Below are positions 15,818 to 24,782 of a DNA stretch of 64,000 bases, in pieces. How positions within the stretch are numbered: position 1 is the stretch's first letter; each line of letters opens with the position of its first letter. The position numbers and the translations under genes were made by a program. The notes under the pieces were generated by a model that made no database searches, was not told where the DNA came from, and saw only the letters and a program-made list of their open reading frames with translations. Source of the DNA: CAYRFE01 sp964423645 [NCBI: uncultured bacterium] (GTDB lineage: Bacteria; Macinerneyibacteriota; Macinerneyibacteria; Macinerneyibacteriales); the NCBI GenBank assembly GCA_964423645.1, contig CAYRFE010000003.1, positions 1 through 64,000 of the forward strand, read 5' to 3'.

Positions 15818-17145
15818 GTCCTCTCCATTGAGTTATTTCTTCCATTATTAAGAATGTTCCCAAACAACGTCCACCCTTCTGCTTTTTCTATCTTCACAGT
15901 GACGAATTGCCCTATACGATTCTCTGTATCGTCGAATACCACGATCTTGTTGCTCGACGTGCGTCCGCGGTACTGATTATCACCGGATCGACCTTTATCG
16001 GTCACCAATATCTCGACTGTGGCACCTATGATATGTTTATTGCGCTCGACAGCAGTCTCTTTCATGATGGCGTTCAACACTTCAAGCCGATGCTGTTTCT
16101 CTTCGGGTGAGACCGTCTCCGCCATTTTAAAACCTTTTGTGCCCGGTCGCTTGTTGTATTTGAAAATGAACGCACTGTCGTATTCCGCGTAGCGCATCAT
16201 GATAGCCGTATGGTCGAAATCGTCGTGCGTTTCTTCATGAAAACCTACGATAATATCAGTAGTGATCGAAGCCAACGGATCGCGGTCACGTATGACATCT
16301 ATGAGCTTACGGTAATGATCTGCGGTGTATTTACGATTCATAAGCGCAAGAATTCGATCAGATCCCGATTGCAGCGGTAAGTGGAAATGATTACACACCT
16401 GCGGTATATCCATCAAACGATTGAGTATATCGGCATTCATATCTTTCGGATGAGAGGTTGTAAAACGGATCCGCTTGATACCTTTCACCAATGCAACTTT
16501 TTCGACCAGTTCTACAAAACCCGTACCGTTATCATCGTATGAATTGACATTCTGCCCCAGCAATGTGACATCCACCGTACCGTGTTCTGCTAAATACGTT
16601 ACTTCGTCGACGATCTGCGACCAATGCCTGCTGCGCTCACGTCCGCGCACATACGGCACGATACAATACGTGCAGAAATTATTACAGCCCCGCATAATGG
16701 AGATAAATTCTTCTTTTTTTGCGTCTATTCTCGGCAGATCGGCAAATTCCACGAATGTCTTCGTGTCTGCGATCTCAACGACCTTTGAGCGCCGTTTTTC
16801 ACGTATATCGGTCACGATCCCCACGATCCTGTCGAGCTCGTCAGTGCCTGCCACAAAATCGATAAACGGGTATTTTTCAAAAAACCCGTTGCCGATATGA
16901 TCGGCCATACATCCTATAATGCCCACCACGACGTCTCTCGTCTCTTTTAAGCGCTTTACGTGCCCGATCTGACCGAATACCCTCTCTTCGGCTGAATCAC
17001 GCACTGCGCACGTATTAAAGAGTATTACGTCAGCATGCTCCGCACTATCCGTTTCGGTAAAACCTGCTGCAAGAAAACTGTATTTCAACAGCTTGGAATC
17101 GTATTCATTCATCTGACAGCCGTATGTTTCGATATAGACGTTCAT
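15814..17145 (-). CDS. miaB: tRNA-2-methylthio-N6-dimethylallyladenosine synthase
   Basis: A 443-residue radical-SAM methylthiotransferase that adds the methylthio group to i6A37 in tRNAs reading UNN codons. Three N-terminal Cys (10, 46, 79) hold one [4Fe-4S] cluster. The radical-SAM CxxxCxxC is RGCNNFCTYC (Cys154, 158, 161). A C-terminal TRAM domain includes GRTSSNKIVVFDD. The length and all motifs are normal. The ATG follows AAGGAACG. The 3' end has a second, partial and diverged copy at 15112-15192. Confidence 0.97.
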   Translation of the reverse strand: MNVYIETYGCQMNEYDSKLLKYSFLAAGFTETDSAEHADVILFNTCAVRDSAEERVFGQIGHVKRLKETRDVVVGIIGCMADHIGNGFFEKYPFIDFVAGTDELDRIVGIVTDIREKRRSKVVEIADTKTFVEFADLPRIDAKKEEFISIMRGCNNFCTYCIVPYVRGRERSRHWSQIVDEVTYLAEHGTVDVTLLGQNVNSYDDNGTGFVELVEKVALVKGIKRIRFTTSHPKDMNADILNRLMDIPQVCNHFHLPLQSGSDRILALMNRKYTADHYRKLIDVIRDRDPLASITTDIIVGFHEETHDDFDHTAIMMRYAEYDSAFIFKYNKRPGTKGFKMAETVSPEEKQHRLEVLNAIMKETAVERNKHIIGATVEILVTDKGRSGDNQYRGRTSSNKIVVFDDTENRIGQFVTVKIEKAEGWTLFGNILNNGRNNSMERT

Positions 17146-17192
17146 TGTTGTTCGTTCCTTTTCATTTTCTTTTGTGTTCTATCGTTTTTCAA

Positions 17193-17276
17193 ACAGGGGT
17201 GCGGGGACGATAGTCCCCGCTCCTAATATATAATGCCCCTCCCGATCAGCTCCGGGAGGGGTTGGGGTAGGCACAA
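17193..17276 (+). repeat. Hairpin repeat copy R6
   Basis: GGGGTGCGGGGAC/GTCCCCGC, then CCCCTCCCG/CGGGAGGGG and TTGGGGTAGGCAC, in R1 orientation. It lies between the acetyltransferase and miaB and could terminate the upstream minus-strand transcript. Confidence 0.75.
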
Positions 17277-17287
17277 AAAAACGCAAA

Positions 17288-17854
17288 CTAATCATTTTTG
17301 CACCATTCGTTATTAATCAATCCATATGCATACATATCGGCAAATTCTTTTGTACCCCAATTGTAGTTGTGCTGTAGTAATCTGCCTTCTTTCATAAACC
17401 CACATCGCTCCAATACACTATGTGCAACTACATTTTCGACATAAGAAAGTGCGAATAATTTCTGAAGCCGTAATCTGGTAAATCCATAGTCAATAACCGA
17501 TTGCAATGCTTCAGACATGTATCCTTTATTGTGATATTCCGGATTCAAATCAAATCCTATCTCGGAAAGATAATATTCCCATTTAATATCCTGTAACCCT
17601 ATCGTCCCTATAAGTTTTTTTTCATCTTTTAACGCTAATGCAAATCGTATCATTGTTTTCTTTATAAATGATTGTTTAAAATAATCAAGTAAATCCTGTG
17701 CCGATCGTATATCTGCCAACGGATTTATGCCCATCCCTTTCGCAACATCTGCGTGAGAATATAAAGAATATAATTCTTGAAGATCGTCATTCGTTATTTC
17801 ACGCAAAAATAACCGTTTTGTTTCTATTACCGGAAGCATATCAATTTCACGCAT
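17288..17854 (-). CDS. GNAT acetyltransferase, RimJ/RimL type
   Basis: A 188-residue acetyl-CoA-dependent N-acetyltransferase. Family signatures are ETKRLFLREITNDDLQELY near the start, IGTIGLQDI, the EIGFDLNPEYHNKGYMSEAL acetyl-CoA loop, and YVENVVAHSVLERCGFMKEG near the end. Substrates range from ribosomal proteins to antibiotics and cannot be predicted. The ATG at 17854 is chosen; an in-frame TTG at 17869 is possible. It begins about 20 bp after cdd and is probably the last gene of the MutL-cdd transcript. Confidence 0.87.
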   Translation of the reverse strand: MREIDMLPVIETKRLFLREITNDDLQELYSLYSHADVAKGMGINPLADIRSAQDLLDYFKQSFIKKTMIRFALALKDEKKLIGTIGLQDIKWEYYLSEIGFDLNPEYHNKGYMSEALQSVIDYGFTRLRLQKLFALSYVENVVAHSVLERCGFMKEGRLLQHNYNWGTKEFADMYAYGLINNEWCKND

Positions 17855-17874
17855 GTTATTATCTCGCAAATCGC

Positions 17875-18264
17875 CTAAAATGTAAACGCATGCGGGATCA
17901 AATCGAGAAGCATATACTCTTTACTGTCGCCGTTGAGATTTTCACACACCACCGGCATATCAGACGCACAAAACTCTGAAAGCACCTGTAAACACGCACC
18001 GCACGGTGTAATATGTCTGTCTGGATAATCGCTGATAAGATAGAGCATCGCAAATTTTTGCACACCGCGAGAGATTGCACCCGTCAATGCGCTACGCTCG
18101 GCACAAATAGTCAAGCCGTATGATACATTTTCAACATTCACGCCGGGAAATACTTCTCCGCTTTCTGCAATAAGAAAAGCCCCTACCCGCAAATGCGAGT
18201 AAGGGCTGTAAGCTTTTTCGAGAAGTGATTTTCCCCGTACGCGAAGTTCGTCGCGGGAGATCAC
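17875..18264 (-). CDS. cdd: Cytidine deaminase
   Basis: A 129-residue zinc enzyme that deaminates cytidine and deoxycytidine for pyrimidine salvage. The zinc and catalytic motif TICAERSAL (Cys54, Glu56) and PCGACLQVL (Cys88, Cys91) are intact, and the N-terminal YSPYSHLRVGAFL is typical. Its ATG overlaps the stop of the preceding gene by four bases. Confidence 0.95.
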   Translation of the reverse strand: MISRDELRVRGKSLLEKAYSPYSHLRVGAFLIAESGEVFPGVNVENVSYGLTICAERSALTGAISRGVQKFAMLYLISDYPDRHITPCGACLQVLSEFCASDMPVVCENLNGDSKEYMLLDLIPHAFTF

Positions 18265-19385
18265 ACCTCAATCCTTTCCACGTTAGCACGCGGGACAAGA
18301 ATTTCTTCACCTGATGCGATCTTCGCACGGAATACACGCACCATTGTCTCGGATTCCATTTTCATTTGCTCTGATACCATCTCCGTGATCGTTCCCAGTT
18401 CGCCGAAACGCGGTTCACGAATGATACGAATCGGATCACCGATCTGCAAACTGCGTGCTTCGCCTTCATCGGTTCTGTTCATTTTCTTATCACCGACAAA
18501 TGGTATAATAACTTCAGGACGCATAACGCCGGCACGAATTTGTGTCGCACCGTTGATAGATGCGCGTTTTCCTGCATTTTCTTTAAATAGATTAAATGTA
18601 CGATCGGCCATATTCATCTCGCCGAAACCTTCAGTGGTAATAAGCGTGGTCGCCATTTTCTCATGACCGGTAATCGCTACACCGATGTCATAACCGAGCA
18701 GTTCACGAATATCTTTATCATCGACACCGCCGACGACAACTGCGTTGACATTCATGCTCATCGCTTTTTTTATTGCATCCAAACGTATATATGATCCGCC
18801 GACCAATACCTTCCCCTTATGTTCGGGTTTAATAAGGTCAGCAGTAAGCTCCTGAGTAGGATTATCGGCAACCATAACTATCTCACCGCTGCGTTCGCCT
18901 GAAAGTCCGAATATTCCCTGAATAAAACTGCCTTCTGTTTCGACGACGACACCTTCGTTCGGGATAACTTCAACAATAGTACCGTCAACATACGCTTTAA
19001 CTTCTATAGGGATAGGCGGTTCGCGCAACAATACTTGTCCGGTCACCTCTGAAATATTCTCAATTGTACCGGTGATCGATGCGATCGCATAGTTTTTGAA
19101 CATACCGAAAAACGATGCATACATTGCGATCTTTTCATTTTTCTCTATTGCTTCGCCTTCTTTTTTCATCATGCACGCACGAACTTCATTCGCTGCGACA
19201 CCAAGAACGTTTGCAACATTGATAGGAACAATATTTCCCGGAAGATCTGTTTTTGCGACGACCTGATCATGCGTTACTTTATCGCCGACTTTCACGAGCA
19301 CTTCGCCTTTCAACGGTAATATACGACGTTTACGTACTACCGCCTCTTTGGTAACTTTCAGTCCGGGGGTAAATGCCTGAGCCAT
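18261..19385 (-). CDS. MutL-associated lipoyl-fold/KOW-like protein
   Basis: A 374-residue cytosolic protein. Near the N terminus LPLKGEVLVKVGDKVTHDQVVAKTDLPG (read as two halves) resembles the barrel-sandwich fold of RnfC or biotinyl-type domains but lacks the modified Lys context. The middle has GTIENISEVTGQV and FIQGIFGLSGERSGEI. The C-terminal GDPIRIIREPRFGELGTIT looks like a KOW motif. The ATG at 19385 follows GGGAGG; a TTG two codons earlier is less likely. It directly follows the MutL gene and is probably its partner. Function unknown. Confidence 0.75.
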   Translation of the reverse strand: MAQAFTPGLKVTKEAVVRKRRILPLKGEVLVKVGDKVTHDQVVAKTDLPGNIVPINVANVLGVAANEVRACMMKKEGEAIEKNEKIAMYASFFGMFKNYAIASITGTIENISEVTGQVLLREPPIPIEVKAYVDGTIVEVIPNEGVVVETEGSFIQGIFGLSGERSGEIVMVADNPTQELTADLIKPEHKGKVLVGGSYIRLDAIKKAMSMNVNAVVVGGVDDKDIRELLGYDIGVAITGHEKMATTLITTEGFGEMNMADRTFNLFKENAGKRASINGATQIRAGVMRPEVIIPFVGDKKMNRTDEGEARSLQIGDPIRIIREPRFGELGTITEMVSEQMKMESETMVRVFRAKIASGEEILVPRANVERIEV

Positions 19386-19397
19386 GTTCAACCTCCC

Positions 19398-21329
19398 TTA
19401 ATTCTTTTCGTTGATATATTTTTCGAGCAATTCCATGGGATACGCATCCATGACCTTTGCCCACTCAATTAACTTTGCCACACGCTCTTTCGGATCGGTC
19501 GGGATATTGAACGGACGTCTTCCGCGGCAATCAAAAATGATTCCGGTGGTTCCGCCTGTCGCAGTCACTTTCATTTCTTTTCCGTCACCTGCGCCGACAT
19601 CAAAACCACGCATCGGACGAACAATTACTTCAGCTTTTTCATCAAGTTCAAGGGGAACACGGAACATTTCACCATAATTGATGGCTTTTTTAATAATTTT
19701 ACCGGTCATATTCTCAACTACCGGAAAATGAGGTGATTCTTTTTTCATGCGATCAATTATCGCTTCTTTTTCAAGCGGGTATTCGATCTCTACTTCCATA
19801 ACCGGCTTACCGTATTTACCTTTTCCGATCGGTGCGATACATGTACCGAGATAGACGAGACAATCACGTTCAAATACTTGAATCGATGCTTCAGGATTGA
19901 CCTGTGCAAGCACACCCAATTGCGGCATCATGAATATCGAGTCAACGGTAAGCGTGGTCACGCCTTCAGGTAAGAATGCATCTATAAGCATATATGCCGA
20001 TTGATGACGCCGTGGTGCATGAGAGAGCACGCCGCCGGATCCGATTACCATGTCAAGTTTCATCATATCAACAAGTGTTTGACCGGATTCGGTCTGCTCG
20101 AATGCATCGGAGATCGTACGTTGTTGTTGTACACCTTTCAATCCTACTGCAAGAGATTTATGATGCTCAAATGCAAGACGTAATGCTTCACGAGCGATCG
20201 CCTGCTCAAAAACAAGGCTTTTCAACGTCTCAGGAATAGTGGTCGGGCGGATCATTTTATTTTTAACGATATTACGTAATTCTTTTTCATCCATGAACAA
20301 CGGCACCCAACGCAATACATTTTCAAATCCTGATTCTGCAAAAACATTAGAAATACTATAACTCATGCCAAGGTTTGCAGACACTGTCCTATTAAATACC
20401 TTTTCAATATCGCCCTTGTCGTTGGTACTTTCAAAGACCGAGAACACATCGGTCGTTGCTCCGCCGATATCAACACCGACAACTGCAATATTTTTCTGGT
20501 CAGCAACAGTTTGAATCATCGCGCCCACTGCACCGGGAGTCGGCATGATCGGAGCATCAGTCCAACTCATCAATTTTTTATATCCGGGAGCTTGTTGCAT
20601 AACATGTTCCATGAATAGATCATGGATCTTGTGACGTGCGGGGCCGAGATTTTCCTGTTCAAGTGTCGGACGAATATTATCGCATATTTCAAGTGCCATT
20701 TTGTCGCCTATTGAATCGGTGACAATAGCGCGTGCATCTTTATTTCCTGCATAAATAAGCGGCAGATGATACCCGATACCCAAACGCGGACGAGGATTTG
20801 CCGCAGAGATCATTTCAACCAATTCTGCAATATGAGTTGTCGTTCCACCGTCTATACCTCCTGCAAGAAGGATCATATCAGGGCGCAGATTACGAATCTG
20901 CTCGATACGTTGATACGGCAAACGGCCATCGTTGGTGGCAATTACATCCATAACGATCGCGCCGGCACCCAATGCAGCACGTTGTGCCGATTCACCGGTC
21001 ATGGATTTTACCACTCCGGCTACCATCATCTGCAGACCTCCGCCCGCCGATGAGGTAGACACATACACGTCCATACCCTCGGTATCGTTTTTGCGCTCTT
21101 TTAAAAGCAAATTATTTTCGATAAACTTACGATTACTTAAATCTTCAATCTCGTTTATCGCATTCAAAACACCTTTCGTAACATCTTCAAAAGGCGCCTC
21201 AACAGTTGTCGGAGCTTCACCTCGTGCGATAAGACGATACTCACCATCACGTTTCTCAACGAGAATAGCTTTTGTCGTGGTGCTTCCGCAGTCGGTCGCA
21301 ATAATGGTCTTCATTTCCTTTGCGCTCAT
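19398..21329 (-). CDS. MutL/GlmL-family ASKHA ATPase
   Basis: A 643-residue protein of the glutamate-mutase-L family. It has an actin-like ATPase phosphate-1 loop TDCGSTTTKAILVE (about 12-25), STSSAGGGLQMMVAG, AGGIDGGTT, a second phosphate loop VGVDIGGATTDVFSVF, and IGSGGVLSHAP. Classical GlmL sits beside the B12-dependent glutamate mutase genes glmS/glmE and is thought to act as a reactivating chaperone. No mutase subunit is present here. AAGGAG precedes the ATG at good spacing. It is the core of a five- or six-gene run with two small membrane or coiled-coil proteins upstream. Confidence 0.85.
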   Translation of the reverse strand: MSAKEMKTIIATDCGSTTTKAILVEKRDGEYRLIARGEAPTTVEAPFEDVTKGVLNAINEIEDLSNRKFIENNLLLKERKNDTEGMDVYVSTSSAGGGLQMMVAGVVKSMTGESAQRAALGAGAIVMDVIATNDGRLPYQRIEQIRNLRPDMILLAGGIDGGTTTHIAELVEMISAANPRPRLGIGYHLPLIYAGNKDARAIVTDSIGDKMALEICDNIRPTLEQENLGPARHKIHDLFMEHVMQQAPGYKKLMSWTDAPIMPTPGAVGAMIQTVADQKNIAVVGVDIGGATTDVFSVFESTNDKGDIEKVFNRTVSANLGMSYSISNVFAESGFENVLRWVPLFMDEKELRNIVKNKMIRPTTIPETLKSLVFEQAIAREALRLAFEHHKSLAVGLKGVQQQRTISDAFEQTESGQTLVDMMKLDMVIGSGGVLSHAPRRHQSAYMLIDAFLPEGVTTLTVDSIFMMPQLGVLAQVNPEASIQVFERDCLVYLGTCIAPIGKGKYGKPVMEVEIEYPLEKEAIIDRMKKESPHFPVVENMTGKIIKKAINYGEMFRVPLELDEKAEVIVRPMRGFDVGAGDGKEMKVTATGGTTGIIFDCRGRRPFNIPTDPKERVAKLIEWAKVMDAYPMELLEKYINEKN

Positions 21330-21332
21330 GCA

Positions 21333-21710
21333 CTACTCCTTCCCTTTCTTTTTCCAAAAATAATACCAAGGCCTCCGGTTTTTTCTTTCGGCTTTTCGCC
21401 TGATTTTTTCTTCTTTTTCGCGTTCAGTCATTTCTCTGTCTAAAGTTTCTATCGTATCCAGTAAATAATCAATATTGGAGCGTTCTTCAAAAATAAGAGC
21501 ATATTTTTCAAGTTCCCACGTTGTAAAGACCGCCGTCACGACAGGTGATAAAAATATTAAAAATTGTGATCCGATTCGATTGAGATATTTCGAACTCTCG
21601 AGAAAGATTATAGCAGGTATGGCCATCTGCCACCGTACGATCTCTTTTGCAAGCTTATCAAGAAGACGTACACGCTCTTCCTGTGAAATATCTTCATACA
21701 ACAATGTCAT
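21333..21710 (-). CDS. Small membrane-anchored protein of the MutL cluster
   Basis: A 125-residue protein of no family I recognise. A weakly hydrophobic stretch at about 28-62 (AIPAIIFLESSKYLN ... LIFLSPVVTAVFTTW) is followed by a highly charged coiled coil and a basic tail (EREKEEKIRRKAERKNRR). Its stop is only a few bases from the MutL start and it overlaps the upstream gene by 17 bases, so it is co-translated with them. Confidence 0.7.
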   Translation of the reverse strand: MTLLYEDISQEERVRLLDKLAKEIVRWQMAIPAIIFLESSKYLNRIGSQFLIFLSPVVTAVFTTWELEKYALIFEERSNIDYLLDTIETLDREMTEREKEEKIRRKAERKNRRPWYYFWKKKGKE

Positions 21711-22110
21711 GGGTTATCCTTTCGTCTAATATACTACGCACTTTGTCGATTTCTGTTGCATCACGTAAAATAACATCACCGCGACGATTCTTTTTGGTTC
21801 CCCTTTGATTGGTATGTAAAAAAAAGTGAGACTGAACCAGATCATATGAAGTGAATGATGTCCATACATACTCTTTTTTTGCTAAAACAGATTCGACCCG
21901 TACTCCCGAATCACCGATTTTATATGTGACGGGAAAATAAAACTGATACGTGGGAATGACGACAACAACAACCGTTATAAGAGTAAAAAGTATACTTTTT
22001 TCATAAAAAATCATATACGCCACCAATACAGCCATCGCACACAACATGACTATGCCGCGTAATTTTTTCTTTTCAAATAAATGTACTGTCCAAGTATGTA
22101 GTATTTCCAT
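21694..22110 (-). CDS. Two-helix membrane protein of the MutL cluster
   Basis: A 138-residue protein with two adjacent transmembrane segments at about 18-58 (IVMLCAMAVLVAYMIFY and LFTLITVVVVVIPTYQF). A cytosolic C-terminal domain, YKIGDSGVRVESVLAKKEYVW ... RRGDVILRD, resembles PH-like bYdcF/YcxB C-terminal domains. The start at 22110 is preferred because AAGGG precedes it and a promoter lies just upstream. It heads the MutL operon. Function unknown. Confidence 0.7.
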   Translation of the reverse strand: MEILHTWTVHLFEKKKLRGIVMLCAMAVLVAYMIFYEKSILFTLITVVVVVIPTYQFYFPVTYKIGDSGVRVESVLAKKEYVWTSFTSYDLVQSHFFLHTNQRGTKKNRRGDVILRDATEIDKVRSILDERITHDIVV

Positions 22111-22123
22111 ATTTCCCTTGACT

Positions 22124-22152
22124 TTTTTACCACAAATCGAGGTCTTAGTCAA
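22124..22152 (-). promoter_or_regulatory. Promoter of the MutL operon
   Basis: On the minus strand, TTGACT (22152-22147), a 17-bp spacer and TAAAAA (22129-22124), 13 bp before the ATG at 22110. Confidence 0.5.
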
Positions 22153-22225
22153 CACAAATCGATAGGTTCATATGCCTGATTTCGTGAATAATGACAACGT
22201 TACCCCTCGCCAGTACCACCGAGCT

Positions 22226-22251
22226 AAAAAAAACGGGGCTCAATGCCCCGT
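22226..22251 (-). terminator. Rho-independent terminator after the outer-membrane protein gene
   Basis: On the minus strand, ACGGGGC and GCCCCGT pair around a five-base loop and run into eight T. It lies 35 bp after the stop at 22286. Confidence 0.88.
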
Positions 22252-22285
22252 CATGCCGTATTCGAATAATAATCAAAGAATCACG

Positions 22286-23509
22286 TTATTTTTTCTTCTC
22301 ACGAAACCATAAGTCTTTTGTCGTAAAACTAACGCCAAAAGTTACAAAATCTTCCGAATATCGTGATACGATACCGTCAGATGCCATATCAACCAAATCC
22401 ATCTCGCGTGAACCGAAGGAGACCATGAGATCAATCGCTGCATTTCCTGATTTGAACGGTTTAAATGAAGTGCCGAAAGAAAAAGCAGACTCTTTACCGT
22501 TTTGATAAAGTCCTTCTTGTGTATAATAACCCACGCGCAAAGGAATTGTCACTTTTTTTTCTTTTTCGGATAAAAATGACCAGTTCATTGAAACCAGATA
22601 CTCTCCTCCGATGCCGATCCTTGTCAGATCCTCAGTATCCGAATATCCGATATAAGAAGTATTACTCCAATTTTCTTGTATATATTCCGCGCTCACGGTC
22701 AATGCATCATGACTATACCCCACACCAATTCCTAATTCCGCAGGATACTCCCACACGAAATCCGGTCCTACCGTATCATTGTAACTGTTCGACGTATTGA
22801 CATCATAAGAAGGACGATAGACTGTTCCTGCCGAAAAATTCTTATATGAGTAATACACTCCGAATTTCGGGGCATAACCAAGGAATTTATTGGTAGTGAC
22901 AATTTTTGTGGTTGTATCGGTAAATGCAGGATTGATTATTACATACTCGTTTTTATCATTACCAAACGCACACTCAAGTCCCAAAGAAACAGCAAGATGA
23001 AACGGGAGCGCGTATGCCCCTGAAAAACCGACTATATTAAAGTTTTTATAATAATCTATCCCAATATAATCCGTGATCTCTCCGCTTTCACCATCCGGAT
23101 GCTCATATTCATGCGTGAAACTTGCCTGGAAATATGAATTCATCGGGGCATAATAATATGCTGTTAATGTAGCATTTTTTATAGGCAATGGGAATATTAT
23201 ATTGATATATGGTGCATCAATGGATGTCTGATCTGCAGAAAAACCGGAAAAACGATCATAGGTCAACGATAACGAGGACACCGTTTCTCCAACACCTAAT
23301 ACAATTGTTCTTTGAGTAGCCGTTGAAGCGGGATTCATGATTGATGACGTCCAGTCACCGGAAAGCGTAATACCGGTCAAGCCCATCGATCTGCTTCTGA
23401 TATCACCCGGGTAGGACTTTAATCCCATTCCATCTTTTGCTAAAAAAGAAAGAGAATATGCCGAACAAAACGAAACCGTGAAAAGAATCACCACTATAAT
23501 TTTTTTCAT
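22286..23509 (-). CDS. FadL/OmpP1-like outer-membrane protein
   Basis: A 407-residue protein with a signal peptide (MKKIIVVILFTVSFCSAYS). Near the N terminus GDIRSRSMGLTGITLSGDWT and SSIMNPAST are typical of FadL/TodX-type or PorV-like barrels. The rest alternates polar and aromatic residues as amphipathic strands and ends VTFGVSFTTKDLWFREKKK. Such proteins form outer-membrane channels for hydrophobic compounds. GAGG precedes the ATG at 23509. It follows the DNRLRE lipoprotein by eight bases, so both share a transcript. Confidence 0.72.
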   Translation of the reverse strand: MKKIIVVILFTVSFCSAYSLSFLAKDGMGLKSYPGDIRSRSMGLTGITLSGDWTSSIMNPASTATQRTIVLGVGETVSSLSLTYDRFSGFSADQTSIDAPYINIIFPLPIKNATLTAYYYAPMNSYFQASFTHEYEHPDGESGEITDYIGIDYYKNFNIVGFSGAYALPFHLAVSLGLECAFGNDKNEYVIINPAFTDTTTKIVTTNKFLGYAPKFGVYYSYKNFSAGTVYRPSYDVNTSNSYNDTVGPDFVWEYPAELGIGVGYSHDALTVSAEYIQENWSNTSYIGYSDTEDLTRIGIGGEYLVSMNWSFLSEKEKKVTIPLRVGYYTQEGLYQNGKESAFSFGTSFKPFKSGNAAIDLMVSFGSREMDLVDMASDGIVSRYSEDFVTFGVSFTTKDLWFREKKK

Positions 23510-23517
23510 ATTATTCC

Positions 23518-24672
23518 TCAATTGTTTCCGACAGGTTCACGATAGTATAACACCAGTTCACCCAACGTTATCGGTAAATATCGAAGCATCGTTTTATTTG
23601 ACGCAGGATAAATTATACACGTATAATCAGTATTTGATTGTAAAAATTTACAGACATTTGTAATATCAAGAATTATTTTTCCGGTTTCTAACGTATGAGT
23701 GATGGAAAATTGATAGCTGTTGGTAAAACCGTCTGCTGATGGTGTCCCCAAATACACATAAAAACTCACGCTACCCTCCGTGCTTGTCGGAAGATTAAAT
23801 TGTGCACGTAGATCTGTATCATTCGCAATAAGACTAAGATTCGCTTGAAGAATTTCCCAATCAGGATTGCTCCGTAATTGTGCGGCATCTATGGTAAACA
23901 TCGGATGATATCCGTCACCAAGAATTAAAATACTCGCATTATTGTTGTTCACTTCAGTAATATGTGCAATATGTGCTTGTATTTCAGGAATAATCGTTTT
24001 GGTTTCATCATTAACCGTATATGATAAAGTAGGAAATTCTTCAAGATCACCGTAAATGCCTGAATGAACTGCAACAAATTCCATAGCGGTATCTAAAATT
24101 CCAATCGGAACTATAATAAAACCATAATTCTCGGCAGTATTAGCTTTCCAATACGTTATAAAGGGACGAATCTGTGCGTCGGTTAGTATTATTTCCGTAT
24201 CACCGGGATTGACCGTAACGGTAAATGAATCAGTGGTTGTGTAATCACCGCCGGGTGATGTCCAGGCTGTGTCGTTTTTATTTTCACTCCACGTCACATT
24301 ATTCTGTTCCCATTCTTTAGTAAGCCGATAAAATTGCAACACTAACGGTGTAGTTATCGAGAGTCTCTCAACCGTCAATTTTACTGATAAGGTGGTGGCG
24401 GTGAGATCCATGTCCGTTGCTGAAGTCAAAGAAAATTTTAATAATGTTCTTATCTCTCGATTGTTCGAAAATCCCGTCCATAATGTTGCCGATGTCGCCA
24501 AATCAAATTGCTGTATATTGGTACCGGCTTGTGTGGGCACAAGAGGCGGATCCAACTTAACTGCGTTTTTAATGGTATTGTCATGATAGCCTGTCGGAAG
24601 CTCAATGGGACCCTTTTTCCCGCACCCAAAAAACAGAAACAACACGGTGATACACACAAATAAATATTTCAT
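23518..24672 (-). CDS. DNRLRE-domain lipoprotein
   Basis: A 384-residue lipoprotein with lipobox FFGC (Cys17). Residues about 45-210 match the DNRLRE pattern of surface-exposed beta-sandwich domains: LLKFSL near the start, LQFYRLTKEWEQNNVTWSE and W-GGDY afterwards, then a FIIVP strand. The second half (about 215-384) is another beta-rich domain of unknown type. GGAGGG precedes the ATG. The coupled outer-membrane protein downstream suggests that the two form one envelope complex. Confidence 0.75.
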   Translation of the reverse strand: MKYLFVCITVLFLFFGCGKKGPIELPTGYHDNTIKNAVKLDPPLVPTQAGTNIQQFDLATSATLWTGFSNNREIRTLLKFSLTSATDMDLTATTLSVKLTVERLSITTPLVLQFYRLTKEWEQNNVTWSENKNDTAWTSPGGDYTTTDSFTVTVNPGDTEIILTDAQIRPFITYWKANTAENYGFIIVPIGILDTAMEFVAVHSGIYGDLEEFPTLSYTVNDETKTIIPEIQAHIAHITEVNNNNASILILGDGYHPMFTIDAAQLRSNPDWEILQANLSLIANDTDLRAQFNLPTSTEGSVSFYVYLGTPSADGFTNSYQFSITHTLETGKIILDITNVCKFLQSNTDYTCIIYPASNKTMLRYLPITLGELVLYYREPVGNN

Positions 24673-24696
24673 TCGATTAATCCCTCCTGCACGTGA

Positions 24697-24725
24697 AAAA
24701 TACTGCATTTCAAGACCACAGTCAA
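24697..24725 (-). promoter_or_regulatory. Promoter of the DNRLRE lipoprotein/barrel operon
   Basis: On the minus strand, TTGACT (24725-24720), a 17-bp spacer and TATTTT (24702-24697), 24 bp before the ATG at 24672. Confidence 0.6.
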
Positions 24726-24782
24726 GCGCTATTTCAATATATAAACCCCTTCGACAGAAGAAAAGTTCCCGTCAAGATCAAG

